Assembly: GCA_945787525.1 (NCBI GenBank)
Contig: CALZJC010000018.1
Span: forward strand, 1 to 44,635
From: Thermoanaerobaculia bacterium
GTDB taxonomy: Bacteria; Acidobacteriota; Thermoanaerobaculia; Multivoradales; JAHEKO01
DNA: 44,635 nt
Reading direction: 5' to 3'
Shown: piece after piece, positions 7,006 to 14,752 of the stretch
Position numbering within the stretch: the first letter of the stretch is position 1
How the letters are laid out: every line of letters starts with the position of its first letter
Position numbers and translations under genes: made by a program
The notes under the pieces: generated by a model
Told to the model about the DNA's origin: nothing
Database searches by the model: none
Seen by the model: only the letters and a program-made list of their open reading frames with translations

Positions 7006-7329
7006 CTAGCGAATCCGTAAGTGGGCGTCGTTTGCGCCGCGGGGCACAGGAATGGCTTTAACGCGACGCCCGCTGCGGGTCCACCACGCTTTGACGATTC
7101 GGCCCCGGCCTCCGACCACCAGCCAGGCAAGGTGAACGTCATTGGCACCTGGCGGCGCTAGATTGGGACGGCCGATGTTCCTGCGATCTCGCGTGAACTG
7201 AAGGATCGCGCGCACGACAATCGGCTTCTTCGCCGGCTTCTTGGCAACCCTCTTCTGCGCGACCTTCTTCTTGGCGACCTTCTTCTTGGCGGTCTTCTTC
7301 TTGGTGGCTCGCTTCTTGGCTGCTGGCAT
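7006..7329 (-). CDS. Lysine-rich histone-H1-like protein with duplicated GANDxHL motif
   Basis: 107 aa from ATG 7329 (GAAAGGGG 8 nt upstream). Residues 1-35 are a basic tail of KKK(T/V)AKKK and AKKP units, as in bacterial histone-H1-like DNA-binding proteins. The C-terminal 70 residues are a separate small domain with two related motifs, PPGANDVHL and PRGANDAHL, about 40 residues apart. I do not recognise this domain. The tail suggests nucleic-acid binding; the rest is unknown. The frame extends upstream to 7458, but the added residues lack the basic pattern and the ribosome-binding site favours 7329. Confidence 0.65.
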   Translation of the reverse strand: MPAAKKRATKKKTAKKKVAKKKVAQKRVAKKPAKKPIVVRAILQFTRDRRNIGRPNLAPPGANDVHLAWLVVGGRGRIVKAWWTRSGRRVKAIPVPRGANDAHLRIR

Positions 7330-7698
7330 TCGAGCACCCCTTTCGGTTTTGATCACGCAGTCGCTCTCTGCGTAGTGCGCAATCAAGTATGTACTCACCA
7401 CACTATAGAGCTTCGACATGCAGGACGCCATGCGCGGCTGGCCGGGCTGTAGGTGCATCTGGCCTCCTCGATGTCGAAGCCCACCTGACCGGCGAGGTCG
7501 ATCTGCGGTTCAAAGCGGACTTCTTCCCACTCAAGCGTTTCGCCGACGCCAGCGCGCAAGCGGGGCCGACAAGGTCCCACCCCAACAAGGTCCCACCCTC
7601 AAGAAGGTTCCACCCGAGTACCCCCAAGAAGGTTCCAAGAAAGGTCCCACCCGAGTACCGGAGCAGTCGGCTCGGCGAGTCTGGAATGCGGTTGAAAT
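7330..7698. other. Intergenic region with short AAGGTCCCACCC repeats
   Basis: Upstream of the lysine-rich gene. A plus-strand frame around 7456-7560 reads like protein (LDVEAHLTGEVDLRF, then DFFPLKRFADASAQ) and could be a gene remnant, but it has no start and no identifiable family. It is followed by the short repeats at 7569-7660. Confidence 0.35.
7569..7660 (+). repeat. Degenerate short tandem repeats AAGG(T)(T/C)CCACCC
   Basis: At least five partial copies. The longest pair, GGTTCCACCCGAGTAC (7606-7621) and GGTCCCACCCGAGTAC (7643-7658), is spaced 37 bp. The pattern looks like replication slippage next to repeat copy C. No function is evident. Confidence 0.6.
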
Positions 7699-7862
7699 GC
7701 GGTGACGGGCTAGTCATTGGGGCCGAGGTTTGCGGTCCGCGGCATCAAACTGGAATGCGGTGACAGGCTACTCATTGGGGCCAAGGTTTGCAGCCCGCGG
7801 TGTCAAACTGGGGAGCACGTCAGGGCACCGCGCTGCGTCACGCGGTACCCCTGGAACGAGGA
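7699..7862. repeat. TIR repeat family, copy C (nested, 3'-truncated)
   Basis: A 58-bp 5' fragment (7699-7756) ends in CAAACTGGAAT and is immediately followed by a second copy (7757-7862) that continues through ACGCGG(T)ACCCCTGGAACGA and then stops matching. The right inverted repeat is missing. A shorter fragment, CTGGAATGCGGT, precedes it. This looks like serial insertion or slippage at the GGAAT/GCGG boundary. Confidence 0.8.
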
Positions 7863-8007
7863 CCCCATGCGGCCATTTCAACCCTTCCTGCCTGACCCAG
7901 CCACCTAATCCATCCAGGCCGACCCAGACCCTTACCCGGCCAACTTAGGTCGTTTCAACTGGCGTCTTGCCCTGAAACGGCGGCAAGGCGGCGTGTTGAG
8001 GGGCCAG

Positions 8008-8211
8008 CTACCTACAGGGGCCGCGCGTGTCGCCATGCCGGAGATGGGCATCGGCTGCTGGCGCGGGCACCTCCAAGGTCTTCTTTCCCTTGTGACAGAG
8101 GACCACCTTCTCTTGCCCTCTGCCCGGCGTCGGGTGCACGGTGGCTACACATCCCAGCCCGGCGAGCGCCGCCAGGGTCACTAGCAGCGTGATCAGTTGT
8201 CGTGCTCTCAT
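8008..8211 (-). CDS. Small exported protein with CHKGK...AHLxHGDxxGxC motif
   Basis: 67 aa. A hydrophobic leader (MRARQLITLLVTLAALAG) ends in a Cys that may be lipidated, although LGC is an imperfect lipobox. The mature part contains VVLCHKGKKTLEV and AHLRHGDTRGPC. This Cys-His-Lys-Gly ... His-Gly-Asp ... Cys module recurs in surface and secreted proteins of many bacteria and has no assigned function. On the minus strand TACGAT (8223-8218) ends 6 nt before the ATG with no ribosome-binding site, so it is probably leaderless. Confidence 0.65.
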   Translation of the reverse strand: MRARQLITLLVTLAALAGLGCVATVHPTPGRGQEKVVLCHKGKKTLEVPAPAADAHLRHGDTRGPCR

Positions 8212-8465
8212 GCGCCTATCGTATGCCCTCCGCCCGGCCCCTACGCCTCCAAACCTGCTGCGCCCATGAGCTGGGCTTCCCGCCTGACCGCCGGTGGCGC
8301 CGGCTCTGTACCCAAAGACTCCGACCGCTTCATCTGGCCGGTTCGCGGCGGCCAGTGACCGGCTCGTTGTAACGCCCCGCCCCCGACGCTAATCGCGGGA
8401 GCCACGGACGGCCCTGCCTGCCTGACCTGCCCGCCAGGGTGGCGACGCTCCGGCAGCGTGAGGCG

Positions 8466-8471
8466 TAATCT
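8466..8471 (+). promoter_or_regulatory. Candidate -10 box of the riboswitch transcript
   Basis: TAATCT placed so that transcription would begin at about 8478-8480, just before the aptamer. No good -35 is seen. Confidence 0.35.
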
Positions 8472-8483
8472 GAAGGCTGCCTC

Positions 8484-8562
8484 GATAAAGGCACGGCCAG
8501 GCGAAAGCCTGACTCCGCAAAGCCTCGGGTCCGAGAACACTTCCAGATCGCCGGGCTGCCGA
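8484..8562 (+). ncRNA. Cyclic-di-GMP-I (GEMM-I) riboswitch aptamer
   Basis: All class-I landmarks appear in order. P1 5' strand GGCA (8490-8493) pairs with TGCC (8557-8560). The hairpin CAGGC-GAAA-GCCTG (8498-8511) has the GNRA tetraloop. The invariant CCGCAAAGCC follows, then the GGTC...GATC helix, then CGCCGGGCTGCCGA at the 3' end. This closely resembles Geobacter-type GEMM RNAs. The aptamer binds the second messenger cyclic di-GMP. What follows is a translational platform: see the next entry. Confidence 0.85.
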
Positions 8563-8565
8563 AAG

Positions 8566-8587
8566 GCTGGCACGAGAGGAGGCCAGC
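8566..8587 (+). promoter_or_regulatory. SD-sequestering expression platform of the riboswitch
   Basis: GCTGGC (8566-8571) and GCCAGC (8582-8587) form a perfect 6-bp stem that abuts the ATG at 8588. The ribosome-binding site GAGGAGG (8576-8582) is held in its loop and stem. The P1 3' strand CTGCC lies just upstream and could pair instead with GGC at 8565-8567, linking ligand binding to access of the site. Direction (on or off) cannot be decided by eye. Confidence 0.6.
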
Positions 8588-8763
8588 ATGTCCGTGCAGC
8601 GTGTGGTTGTAAGTTCGGTGAGGTCGACGCCAACGTGACGACCTACGAGAGGGGGAGGTCCTGCTGCGACATCTCCCCGTGCTCTTGCGCCGCGGTCAAC
8701 GCGTCCAGCGGGTGGGGGACGTCGGACGGCAGCAACATCGTCGTCTTGTCTACGGACTGCTGA
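8588..8763 (+). pseudogene. Cys-rich short reading frame under the c-di-GMP riboswitch, start out of frame
   Basis: ATG 8588 has the ideal ribosome-binding site but reads only 16 codons to TGA 8636-8638. In the -1 frame an open stretch from 8587 to TGA 8761-8763 encodes a peptide with seven cysteines (AACGCKFGEV, RSCCDISPCSC, LSTDC) and no start codon near the site. Shifting one base early in the gene would join the two into a protein of about 58 residues. The options are a frameshift mutation, an assembly error or recoding; no X-XXY-YYZ slippery heptamer is visible. I do not recognise the peptide. Confidence 0.45.
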
Positions 8764-8907
8764 GGCCCCCCTCCCCCCAGGCCCCGCCGGGGACGCGAGC
8801 AGTCTGTCGGACGGCGTGGGATATCGGAGGTCAGCGACCGGACGGGGTCACGGCGGCGAGGGCCAGGCTCGCGGCTTCTGGTACCCCCACGGCGACCTCG
8901 AGGCTAG

Positions 8908-8913
8908 TACGAT
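8908..8913 (+). promoter_or_regulatory. -10 box of leaderless DUF2177 gene
   Basis: TACGAT ends 7 nt before ATG 8921 and no ribosome-binding site is present, matching the leaderless pattern seen at several other genes in the window. Confidence 0.45.
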
Positions 8914-8920
8914 TCGGCCC

Positions 8921-9319
8921 ATGACCTATTTCACCGCCTTTGCCGCGACGCTCGTCTCCTTCCTCGCCATCGACCTGGTCTGGATCACGAAGGTGGTGCG
9001 ACCGCTCTACGAGAGGGAGGTGCCCGGGCTGCTGCGGGACACGCCACGTCTCGGGGGGGCGTTGCTCTTCTACGTCGCCTACGTGGCCGGAATCGTGCTC
9101 TTCGCCGTGCGGCCGGGCATGGCGCAGCAATCGGTCGGCACCACGCTGGCCTATGGGGCGGCTTTCGGGGCGCTGGCCTACGCGACCTTCACCGTCACCA
9201 ACTACGCGGTGCTGAACCAATGGACGCTGACGCTCGTGGTGACCGACATCGCCTGGGGAGCGGTGCTGACAGGGGTCGCCGGGGCCTGCGGCTTCTACGC
9301 GGCGCGGCTGATCGACTGA
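8921..9319 (+). CDS. DUF2177 family membrane protein
   Basis: 132 aa with four hydrophobic segments, matching DUF2177: AIDLVWITKVVRPLYE near the N-terminus, YVAYVAGIVLFAV, a long central GAAFGALAYATFTVTNYAVL, and the final TDIAWGAVLTGVAGACGFYAA. These inner-membrane proteins have no established function. ATG 8921 lies 7 nt after a TACGAT box. The next membrane-protein gene begins 20 bp downstream and is probably co-transcribed. Confidence 0.88.
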   Translation: MTYFTAFAATLVSFLAIDLVWITKVVRPLYEREVPGLLRDTPRLGGALLFYVAYVAGIVLFAVRPGMAQQSVGTTLAYGAAFGALAYATFTVTNYAVLNQWTLTLVVTDIAWGAVLTGVAGACGFYAARLID

Positions 9320-9339
9320 GCCCCGGGTGGCGGCGCGAC

Positions 9340-9867
9340 ATGGATGTCGTCTCCGACTTCTTGAACTGGGCTTGGGAGCGTCACCACAACCCGCTGAGCT
9401 GGTATATCCGCCCGCTGTTCGTCTTGCCCTTTTGCTATTTCGCGTACAAGAAGAGCGTCTGGGGTGTCGTGCTGACGATCGTCGCGGTGCTCTCCAGCAT
9501 GTTCTGGTTCCCGGCGCCGACGAGTGCGGATTCGCGCGCGACAGAGTTCCTCGCCATGGAGCGCCGGTACGTGACCGGGGACTGGACGTTGGCCAAGAGT
9601 GCCATGACGGCGCTCGTGCCGATCTGGTTTTTCGTTCTGGCGTGGGCGTTCTGGCGGCGGTCCTGGCTGGCCGGCTTCCTCGTCATCAACGTGGGTGTGT
9701 TGCTGAAAGTCGTCTGGAGCTTCTACTTTGCCGGAGCCAGTGCTTGGAGCATCATCCCGGCCGTCGGCATCGGAGCCGTGGTGGTCAACGGACTGATGCT
9801 GTCTGTGTACTGGCGGATTCGCAGACGGGCTGGAACAACGAACGAGCACCTGGATGCGCTGCGCTGA
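9340..9867 (+). CDS. Conserved membrane protein of unknown function
   Basis: 175 aa with about five hydrophobic segments (for example PLFVLPFCYFAY, VVLTIVAVLSSMFWF, VPIWFFVLAWAFW, FLVINVGVLLKVVW). Conserved-looking stretches are HNPLSWYIRPLF and FLAMERRYVTGDWTLAK. I do not recognise a named family. ATG 9340 was chosen because the hydrophobic order begins soon after; the reading frame extends upstream only by overlapping the DUF2177 gene. It lies 20 bp downstream of that gene, in the same direction. Confidence 0.7.
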   Translation: MDVVSDFLNWAWERHHNPLSWYIRPLFVLPFCYFAYKKSVWGVVLTIVAVLSSMFWFPAPTSADSRATEFLAMERRYVTGDWTLAKSAMTALVPIWFFVLAWAFWRRSWLAGFLVINVGVLLKVVWSFYFAGASAWSIIPAVGIGAVVVNGLMLSVYWRIRRRAGTTNEHLDALR

Positions 9868-10139
9868 GATGTCCGTCGGAGGAGGTTCTCCGAACCGAGA
9901 TCGGAGACCCGGGTCACCAACACCAACTTACCCCAGAGCTTCAGGAACAGACCTGATCTGAAACGTCAGGACCAGTTCTCCCTCGAGCCGTCCAGGTCGA
10001 TGGGGTGGCGGGCTCCCACGCTAGGATGGGGCCAGTGGACCTCCACAGCAGGGCGCCGTTGCTTGCCGGGGACCCGGGCCCGGAACTTCGACGCCGGGTC
10101 GCAGTCCAAGTGGAGGTGGTCAACGATTGGAGGCCTGCC
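9868..10139. other. Promoter region of the paired ectodomain-protein genes
   Basis: 272 bp without a gene. TAGGAT near 10022-10027 is a candidate -10. GGAGG stands just before ATG 10140. Nothing else is recognised. Confidence 0.3.
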
Positions 10140-12566
10140 ATGAGTCGCTTTCTGAAGACCGCACTGGCTGCGACCGCAGTTTGCTTTCTGGTGGGGGCAG
10201 CGCAGCTCCGGGCGGAGCAGAAACTCGACCTTCCGGAGCTCGAGAAAACAGGAGTCGTCGTACCGTGGCAGGACTTCAAGCTCATTCTCGAGGAGATCCG
10301 TCGGCAGCCGGTCGTGCCGCCCGAGCCTCCGCCGGTGGATTTCGCTTTTTCGCAGTGCGAGGTCATCGCGGTCGCCGACCGGGACGAACAGCATCTCAAG
10401 CTCGGGCTCGGCTTCGAGGTGCAGATCCTCAACCCCGACAGGTGGGTGGAGGTGCCGATCCTGCCGGCCGGGGTGGCGATCTCCTCGGCGACGATGGACG
10501 GCGCTCCGGCCAGGCTCTACGACCGCAACGGCTCCTTGAATGTCGCGCTGAGAGGCGCCGGCCGACATCGTTTTGCGATCGAGATCGTCGCGCCCGTGCA
10601 GGACAGCCGGGGTCACCGCACGGCGCAGCTGCGTTTCCCGGCGGCGCCGTCCGCGACAGTCGATCTGAGCATTCCGCGCGGCAATCTGGAGGTTCAATTC
10701 ACCGGCGCAGTCCTCCAATCGGTGGCTGGCTCCGCCGAATCCACGCAGGTCCGAGCGGCGTTGCAGCAGACCAGGAATACGACCGTCACCTGGTTTCGCA
10801 GGGTCGAGGCCGACAAGAAGAGCTCCAAGGTTTTCGTCGAGCTGGCGACTCTGGTGACCATTGGCGAGGGAGCGCTGCGCGGCGCCTCCACAGCCTCCTT
10901 CGTGATCCACGGCCGAGGGGTGGACACTTTCCGCTTCGACCTTCCCAAGAGCATCACGGTTCTCGATGTCAACGCCCATGGTCTCTCCTCGTGGGAGGTC
11001 GGCACCCCGAACCCCGAGAGTGGGCGAGCCGAGCTGCTGGTGAATCTCAACTTCGAGGCTCAGGGGAACTACTCATTGCAGATGAGTTTCGAGCATCTGC
11101 TCGAAGGCACCTCTGCCGAGTTCGACCTTCCCGATCTCGGGGTGCTCGACGTGTTTCGCGAACGCGGCTTTATCGCCGTGGCAGCGGCCACCAACGTCGA
11201 GATCACCCCCCACGGAGAGATCGAGAACGCCGCGCCGGTAGACCCGGCCGAGCTCCCACAGGGCCTCGTCGCCGCTGCCGGCGACACGGTGTTGTATGCC
11301 TTCAAGTACCTCAAGCACCCGGTCGTCGTGCCGCTCACGGTGACCAGGCACGACGACGTGGCCGTCAAGCGCACCATTATCGAGCTGGCGAGCTTGCACA
11401 CCTTCATCAGCCCCGAGGGCAAACGGATCACCTCCGCTGTCTACCGGATGAAGAACAACCGAAAGCAGTACCTGGAGGTCGCTCTCCCCGACGACGCGGT
11501 GCTGTGGGGCGCCTACCGAGACAGGCTGCCGGTCAAGGCGGCACGCCGCGAAGAGGGCGAGATTCTGGTGCCGCTCAAGAAGACCGCGGTTAGCGCCTCG
11601 GGTGAGCTCGAGACCTTTTTTGTCCAGGTGGTCTACTTCGAGCCGGGGGCCGGTATCTCCACCCTGGGCAACCGCCGGCTGTTCGCGCCGCAACTCGACG
11701 TGGACACCTTGGAGGTCCGGTGGGAGGTCTTCATGCCACGCGACAAGCGGTACTTCTGGTTCTCCGGAAACCTGGAGTGGGAGCCGGGCGTCAACCGCAT
11801 CGCATACCTCGGGAGCGCCGCCTACAATCTCGACAATCGGCGGGACCTGAAGAAGCTGGCTCTCGTCGAGCGACACGGGCGGCGGGTCATCACCGATGGC
11901 GACAACGAGGTAGCCGTCGACGAAGTCCGGGTCTCGGCGACCGGCGAGGATCGTCGACTGTCGCAGGAGGAGATGGCGCGGATCGAGGTCGGCAAGATTA
12001 TGGCGCCGGACTCTCCCGACGAAGCCGAGGCACTGGAGGAGGGGCAGCTCGAGGACGACAAAGCGCGGCCGGCGCCGTCCGGTCGGCAGGCTGGGCAACT
12101 CGTCACCCAGGTTCCGGAGCGCTCAAACGTCGCCTTTGGCACCTATCAGGACGTCCGGGGAGTCGGCGGAAACGCCCGCGGTGTGCTTCCCGTGCGGTTC
12201 GATCTCCCCTCCGAGGGCCTGCGCCTGTCATTTGTCGGCCGGCTGATGACCTCCGAGGAGCGGCCTTTGATCGCGATGCGTTTTGTGCCCGCGGCCTGGC
12301 GCCTGCCGCGGCTCGGCCTCTTCGCGGTTGTGCTCCTGACCTTCATCTCGACGCTGTCAGCCGGCCTGATCGCCAGTCGCGGACTCACCGCGCTGTCGCG
12401 CGGCGCCCGGGCCGGGCTCATCGCAGCCGTCGCGGTCTTGCTCGTGACCCTCTACCTTGCAGGGGGGCATCGGATCGCCTTTGTCATGACGTGTGCAGTG
12501 GCCCTGGCTTGCTGCTATGCCATCTGGCGGCTGGCCGGCCGGCCAGACACCGTCGAGGGATTCTGA
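10140..12566 (+). CDS. Large exported membrane-anchored protein, paralogue 1
   Basis: 808 aa starting at ATG 10140 (TTGGAGG upstream), with a signal peptide (MSRFLKTALAATAVCFLVGAAQLRA), a long mostly beta-like region of about 670 residues, and three C-terminal transmembrane helices (LFAVVLLTFISTLSAGL, LIAAVAVLLVTLYLAGG, FVMTCAVALACCYAIW). Near residue 437 is the motif MKNNRKQYLEVALP, shared with the next gene, as is the opening PWQDFKLILEEI. The bulk would face the periplasm. I know no function; similar proteins occur as uncharacterised families in Acidobacteriota and relatives. It forms an operon with paralogue 2 (1-bp gap). Confidence 0.75.
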   Translation: MSRFLKTALAATAVCFLVGAAQLRAEQKLDLPELEKTGVVVPWQDFKLILEEIRRQPVVPPEPPPVDFAFSQCEVIAVADRDEQHLKLGLGFEVQILNPDRWVEVPILPAGVAISSATMDGAPARLYDRNGSLNVALRGAGRHRFAIEIVAPVQDSRGHRTAQLRFPAAPSATVDLSIPRGNLEVQFTGAVLQSVAGSAESTQVRAALQQTRNTTVTWFRRVEADKKSSKVFVELATLVTIGEGALRGASTASFVIHGRGVDTFRFDLPKSITVLDVNAHGLSSWEVGTPNPESGRAELLVNLNFEAQGNYSLQMSFEHLLEGTSAEFDLPDLGVLDVFRERGFIAVAAATNVEITPHGEIENAAPVDPAELPQGLVAAAGDTVLYAFKYLKHPVVVPLTVTRHDDVAVKRTIIELASLHTFISPEGKRITSAVYRMKNNRKQYLEVALPDDAVLWGAYRDRLPVKAARREEGEILVPLKKTAVSASGELETFFVQVVYFEPGAGISTLGNRRLFAPQLDVDTLEVRWEVFMPRDKRYFWFSGNLEWEPGVNRIAYLGSAAYNLDNRRDLKKLALVERHGRRVITDGDNEVAVDEVRVSATGEDRRLSQEEMARIEVGKIMAPDSPDEAEALEEGQLEDDKARPAPSGRQAGQLVTQVPERSNVAFGTYQDVRGVGGNARGVLPVRFDLPSEGLRLSFVGRLMTSEERPLIAMRFVPAAWRLPRLGLFAVVLLTFISTLSAGLIASRGLTALSRGARAGLIAAVAVLLVTLYLAGGHRIAFVMTCAVALACCYAIWRLAGRPDTVEGF

Positions 12567-12567
12567 G

Positions 12568-14706
12568 TTGAGTGTTCTCAGACCCGGCTTCGTCGGCGTT
12601 GCCCTGGTTCTGTGGGCCATCGCCGTTCCCGCTCAGCAGCCGCCGGAGCTGCCGGCGCTCAGCGGCACCGAGCTCACCCTCTCTTGGCAGGACTTCAGGA
12701 GTATCGTGGAGAGGACCTACGTCCCTCCAACCCCGCCGGTAGAGCCTCCCGAGGACGCCTTTCTGCGCGCCGCCGAATACACCGGCCGGCTCGACAGGGG
12801 CGTCTTGACACTCGACGCCACGCTGCAGGTGGAGGCGCTCAAAACGGGCTGGGTGAGGCTTCCCCTCTGGGCCGACGGCGCCGTGGTGAGCTTTGATGGC
12901 GACGGCGCGCTGCTCCATCGCAATGGCGGCAGTGTGGAGGCAGTGGCTCAGGGCCCGCGCACCTTTCGGATGCGAGCCCGGCTCGTCCTGCCGGCCACGG
13001 ACCACCCGGGAGAGAACAGGATCTCTCTGACACTGCCCGACGCGCCGCTCAACCTTCTCGACCTCGAGGCGGGTCCCGGGCTGCGCGATCTGGAGGTGGA
13101 GGCGGGTCTGGCTTATCGACGCCAGCCCGGCCGGGTATGGGTGGCTCTGGTCGGCGGCCGAGCCACCGTCCGCTATACCCTCCCGTTTGCCCGCACCGAG
13201 AGCGAGACGGGCGAAGAGCTGGAGCTCGAGCCCAGAGTGCTCGTCACGGCGTACCAGCTGCTGAGCCTGGGGGAGGGGGTGGTGCAAGGCACCCTGGTTC
13301 ACGACTATGAGGTGCAGGTGGCCAAGGTGGACCACTTCGACGTCACCCTGGAGGACGGCGTCGAGGTCTTCGACGCCTCGGCCCCGGGTCTCGAGAGCTG
13401 GAAGATCTTGCAGCGGGAGGGAGAGCGGGTCCTACGCATCAAGCTGGCCGCGCCGACCGAGGGAGCGGTGCGTGTGGTGGTCAGCTTCGAGGGCAGCTAC
13501 GACGCGGAGGCGGGAGTCGTCGAGGTACCGCGCTACCGTCCCGACGATGTCGAGCGGGAGTCGGGTTTCGTCGCCGTAGCCGCCGACGGCGCGGAGGTAG
13601 ACCTCGAGCTCGACGGCAATCTGCTACCCGCCGACGTCAGCGAGATCCCTCCCGATATCCGTGCCTGGGGCGGCAACCTCGTAACCGGATTCAAGTACTC
13701 CGGTGCCCCCGATCGCTCGCGCGTGAAAGTGACCGAGCACGAAGACGCGCCGGTGCTGATGGCTATCGTCGAACGCCTCAACGCCACTAGCGTGTTGCTC
13801 GCCAACGGCGTCGAGGCCAGCTGGATCGACCTCGTGGTGAAGAACAATCGCAAGCAGTTCCTCAAGCTTCGAGTGCCCGAGGGAGAAGTGGAGATCTGGT
13901 CTCTGCTGGTGGACGGACAGCCCACCCGACCGAAGCAAACGGGTAACGATGTCCTGGTTCCGCTGCCAACCACTGCCACCGAGGTCACCACGGGGATCTC
14001 GTTGGTGCTGCTCCGCCGGGGCCGGAGAATCGGCAGTCTTTCGGGCGTGGCCCCCTATCTGCCGAGCTTCGACATCCCCGTTTCCGAGGCGCTCTGGTCT
14101 CTCTACCTGCCGCCGGACAAGCTCTACTCGGTCTCCGACGAGGCCTTTTCCGTTGTCGCGAATACAGCCGCTGTGCGGCGAGGGCGCCCTGTTGGCGGCC
14201 GGTTGGCGCCCAGGGGGCCTGTTTCCTACGAGACCGAGGGCGCCGTGTCCAAGGACACCTACGAGGCTCAGGACAAACAGGAGGCCAAGATCACTCAGCA
14301 GCTCAGGGCGCGTCCGGGCGCCTCCCGCAAGGGCGCCCTGCCAGTGCGCATCGCGCTGCCCGGCGGCATCTCTTCGATGGCGAAGGTCAGCGTCGCCCGG
14401 ATCCTGATGGTGGACGAGACCGAGACGGTACTCCGGATGAGGGCCTTTCCACGCTGGACCCGCTCTCTGACACGCTTCGTGCAGTTGATGTTGATTCTGG
14501 CAGCGGGGCTTCTCGTCGGCCTGCTGGCGGTCGGTCGCCTGCCGCGCCAAAAGCTGCCCGGGGTCGCCGCGTTGTTGGTCGCCGCGCTTGTTCCCTTCGG
14601 CGGTATTGGCGTGATCAGCGCTGTGATTCTCGCGGGCCTCGTGGCTGGGGCCGTCTTCCTCGCCTCATCGATCGCCCGCCGTCGCAGTCTGCAGGCCGGC
14701 GACTAG
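12568..14706 (+). CDS. Large exported membrane-anchored protein, paralogue 2
   Basis: 712 aa from TTG 12568, directly after the TGA of paralogue 1 with GAGGGA 8 nt upstream. An in-frame ATG at 12493 would bury 25 residues inside the previous gene before the signal peptide (SVLRPGFVGVALVLWAIAVPA). It shares the paralogue's plan: LSWQDFRSIVE, a proline-rich PPTPPVEPPEDAF stretch, a long ectodomain, VKNNRKQFLKLRVPEG, and C-terminal helices (FVQLMLILAAGLLVGLLAV, IGVISAVILAGLVAGAVFL). Tandem paralogues with translational coupling probably act as a complex. Function unknown. Confidence 0.75.
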   Translation: MSVLRPGFVGVALVLWAIAVPAQQPPELPALSGTELTLSWQDFRSIVERTYVPPTPPVEPPEDAFLRAAEYTGRLDRGVLTLDATLQVEALKTGWVRLPLWADGAVVSFDGDGALLHRNGGSVEAVAQGPRTFRMRARLVLPATDHPGENRISLTLPDAPLNLLDLEAGPGLRDLEVEAGLAYRRQPGRVWVALVGGRATVRYTLPFARTESETGEELELEPRVLVTAYQLLSLGEGVVQGTLVHDYEVQVAKVDHFDVTLEDGVEVFDASAPGLESWKILQREGERVLRIKLAAPTEGAVRVVVSFEGSYDAEAGVVEVPRYRPDDVERESGFVAVAADGAEVDLELDGNLLPADVSEIPPDIRAWGGNLVTGFKYSGAPDRSRVKVTEHEDAPVLMAIVERLNATSVLLANGVEASWIDLVVKNNRKQFLKLRVPEGEVEIWSLLVDGQPTRPKQTGNDVLVPLPTTATEVTTGISLVLLRRGRRIGSLSGVAPYLPSFDIPVSEALWSLYLPPDKLYSVSDEAFSVVANTAAVRRGRPVGGRLAPRGPVSYETEGAVSKDTYEAQDKQEAKITQQLRARPGASRKGALPVRIALPGGISSMAKVSVARILMVDETETVLRMRAFPRWTRSLTRFVQLMLILAAGLLVGLLAVGRLPRQKLPGVAALLVAALVPFGGIGVISAVILAGLVAGAVFLASSIARRRSLQAGD

Positions 14707-14752
14707 GGCTGTCGGGTACGGCTTTCCGAAGGATCGATCGAGAGGAGCTCGA

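Noticed and set aside
7500-7700. CRISPR-like array from the AAGGTCCCACCC units
   Set aside because: Units are short, degenerate and unevenly spaced, with no unique spacers and no cas genes nearby.
8458-8587. Extension of the Cys-rich frame upstream to a GTG at 8458
   Set aside because: It would translate through the riboswitch aptamer and its expression platform, with no ribosome-binding site.
8764-8800. CCCC-GCC-GGGG as a terminator of the riboswitch transcript
   Set aside because: Very short stem without a T run. Not distinguishable from GC-rich background.
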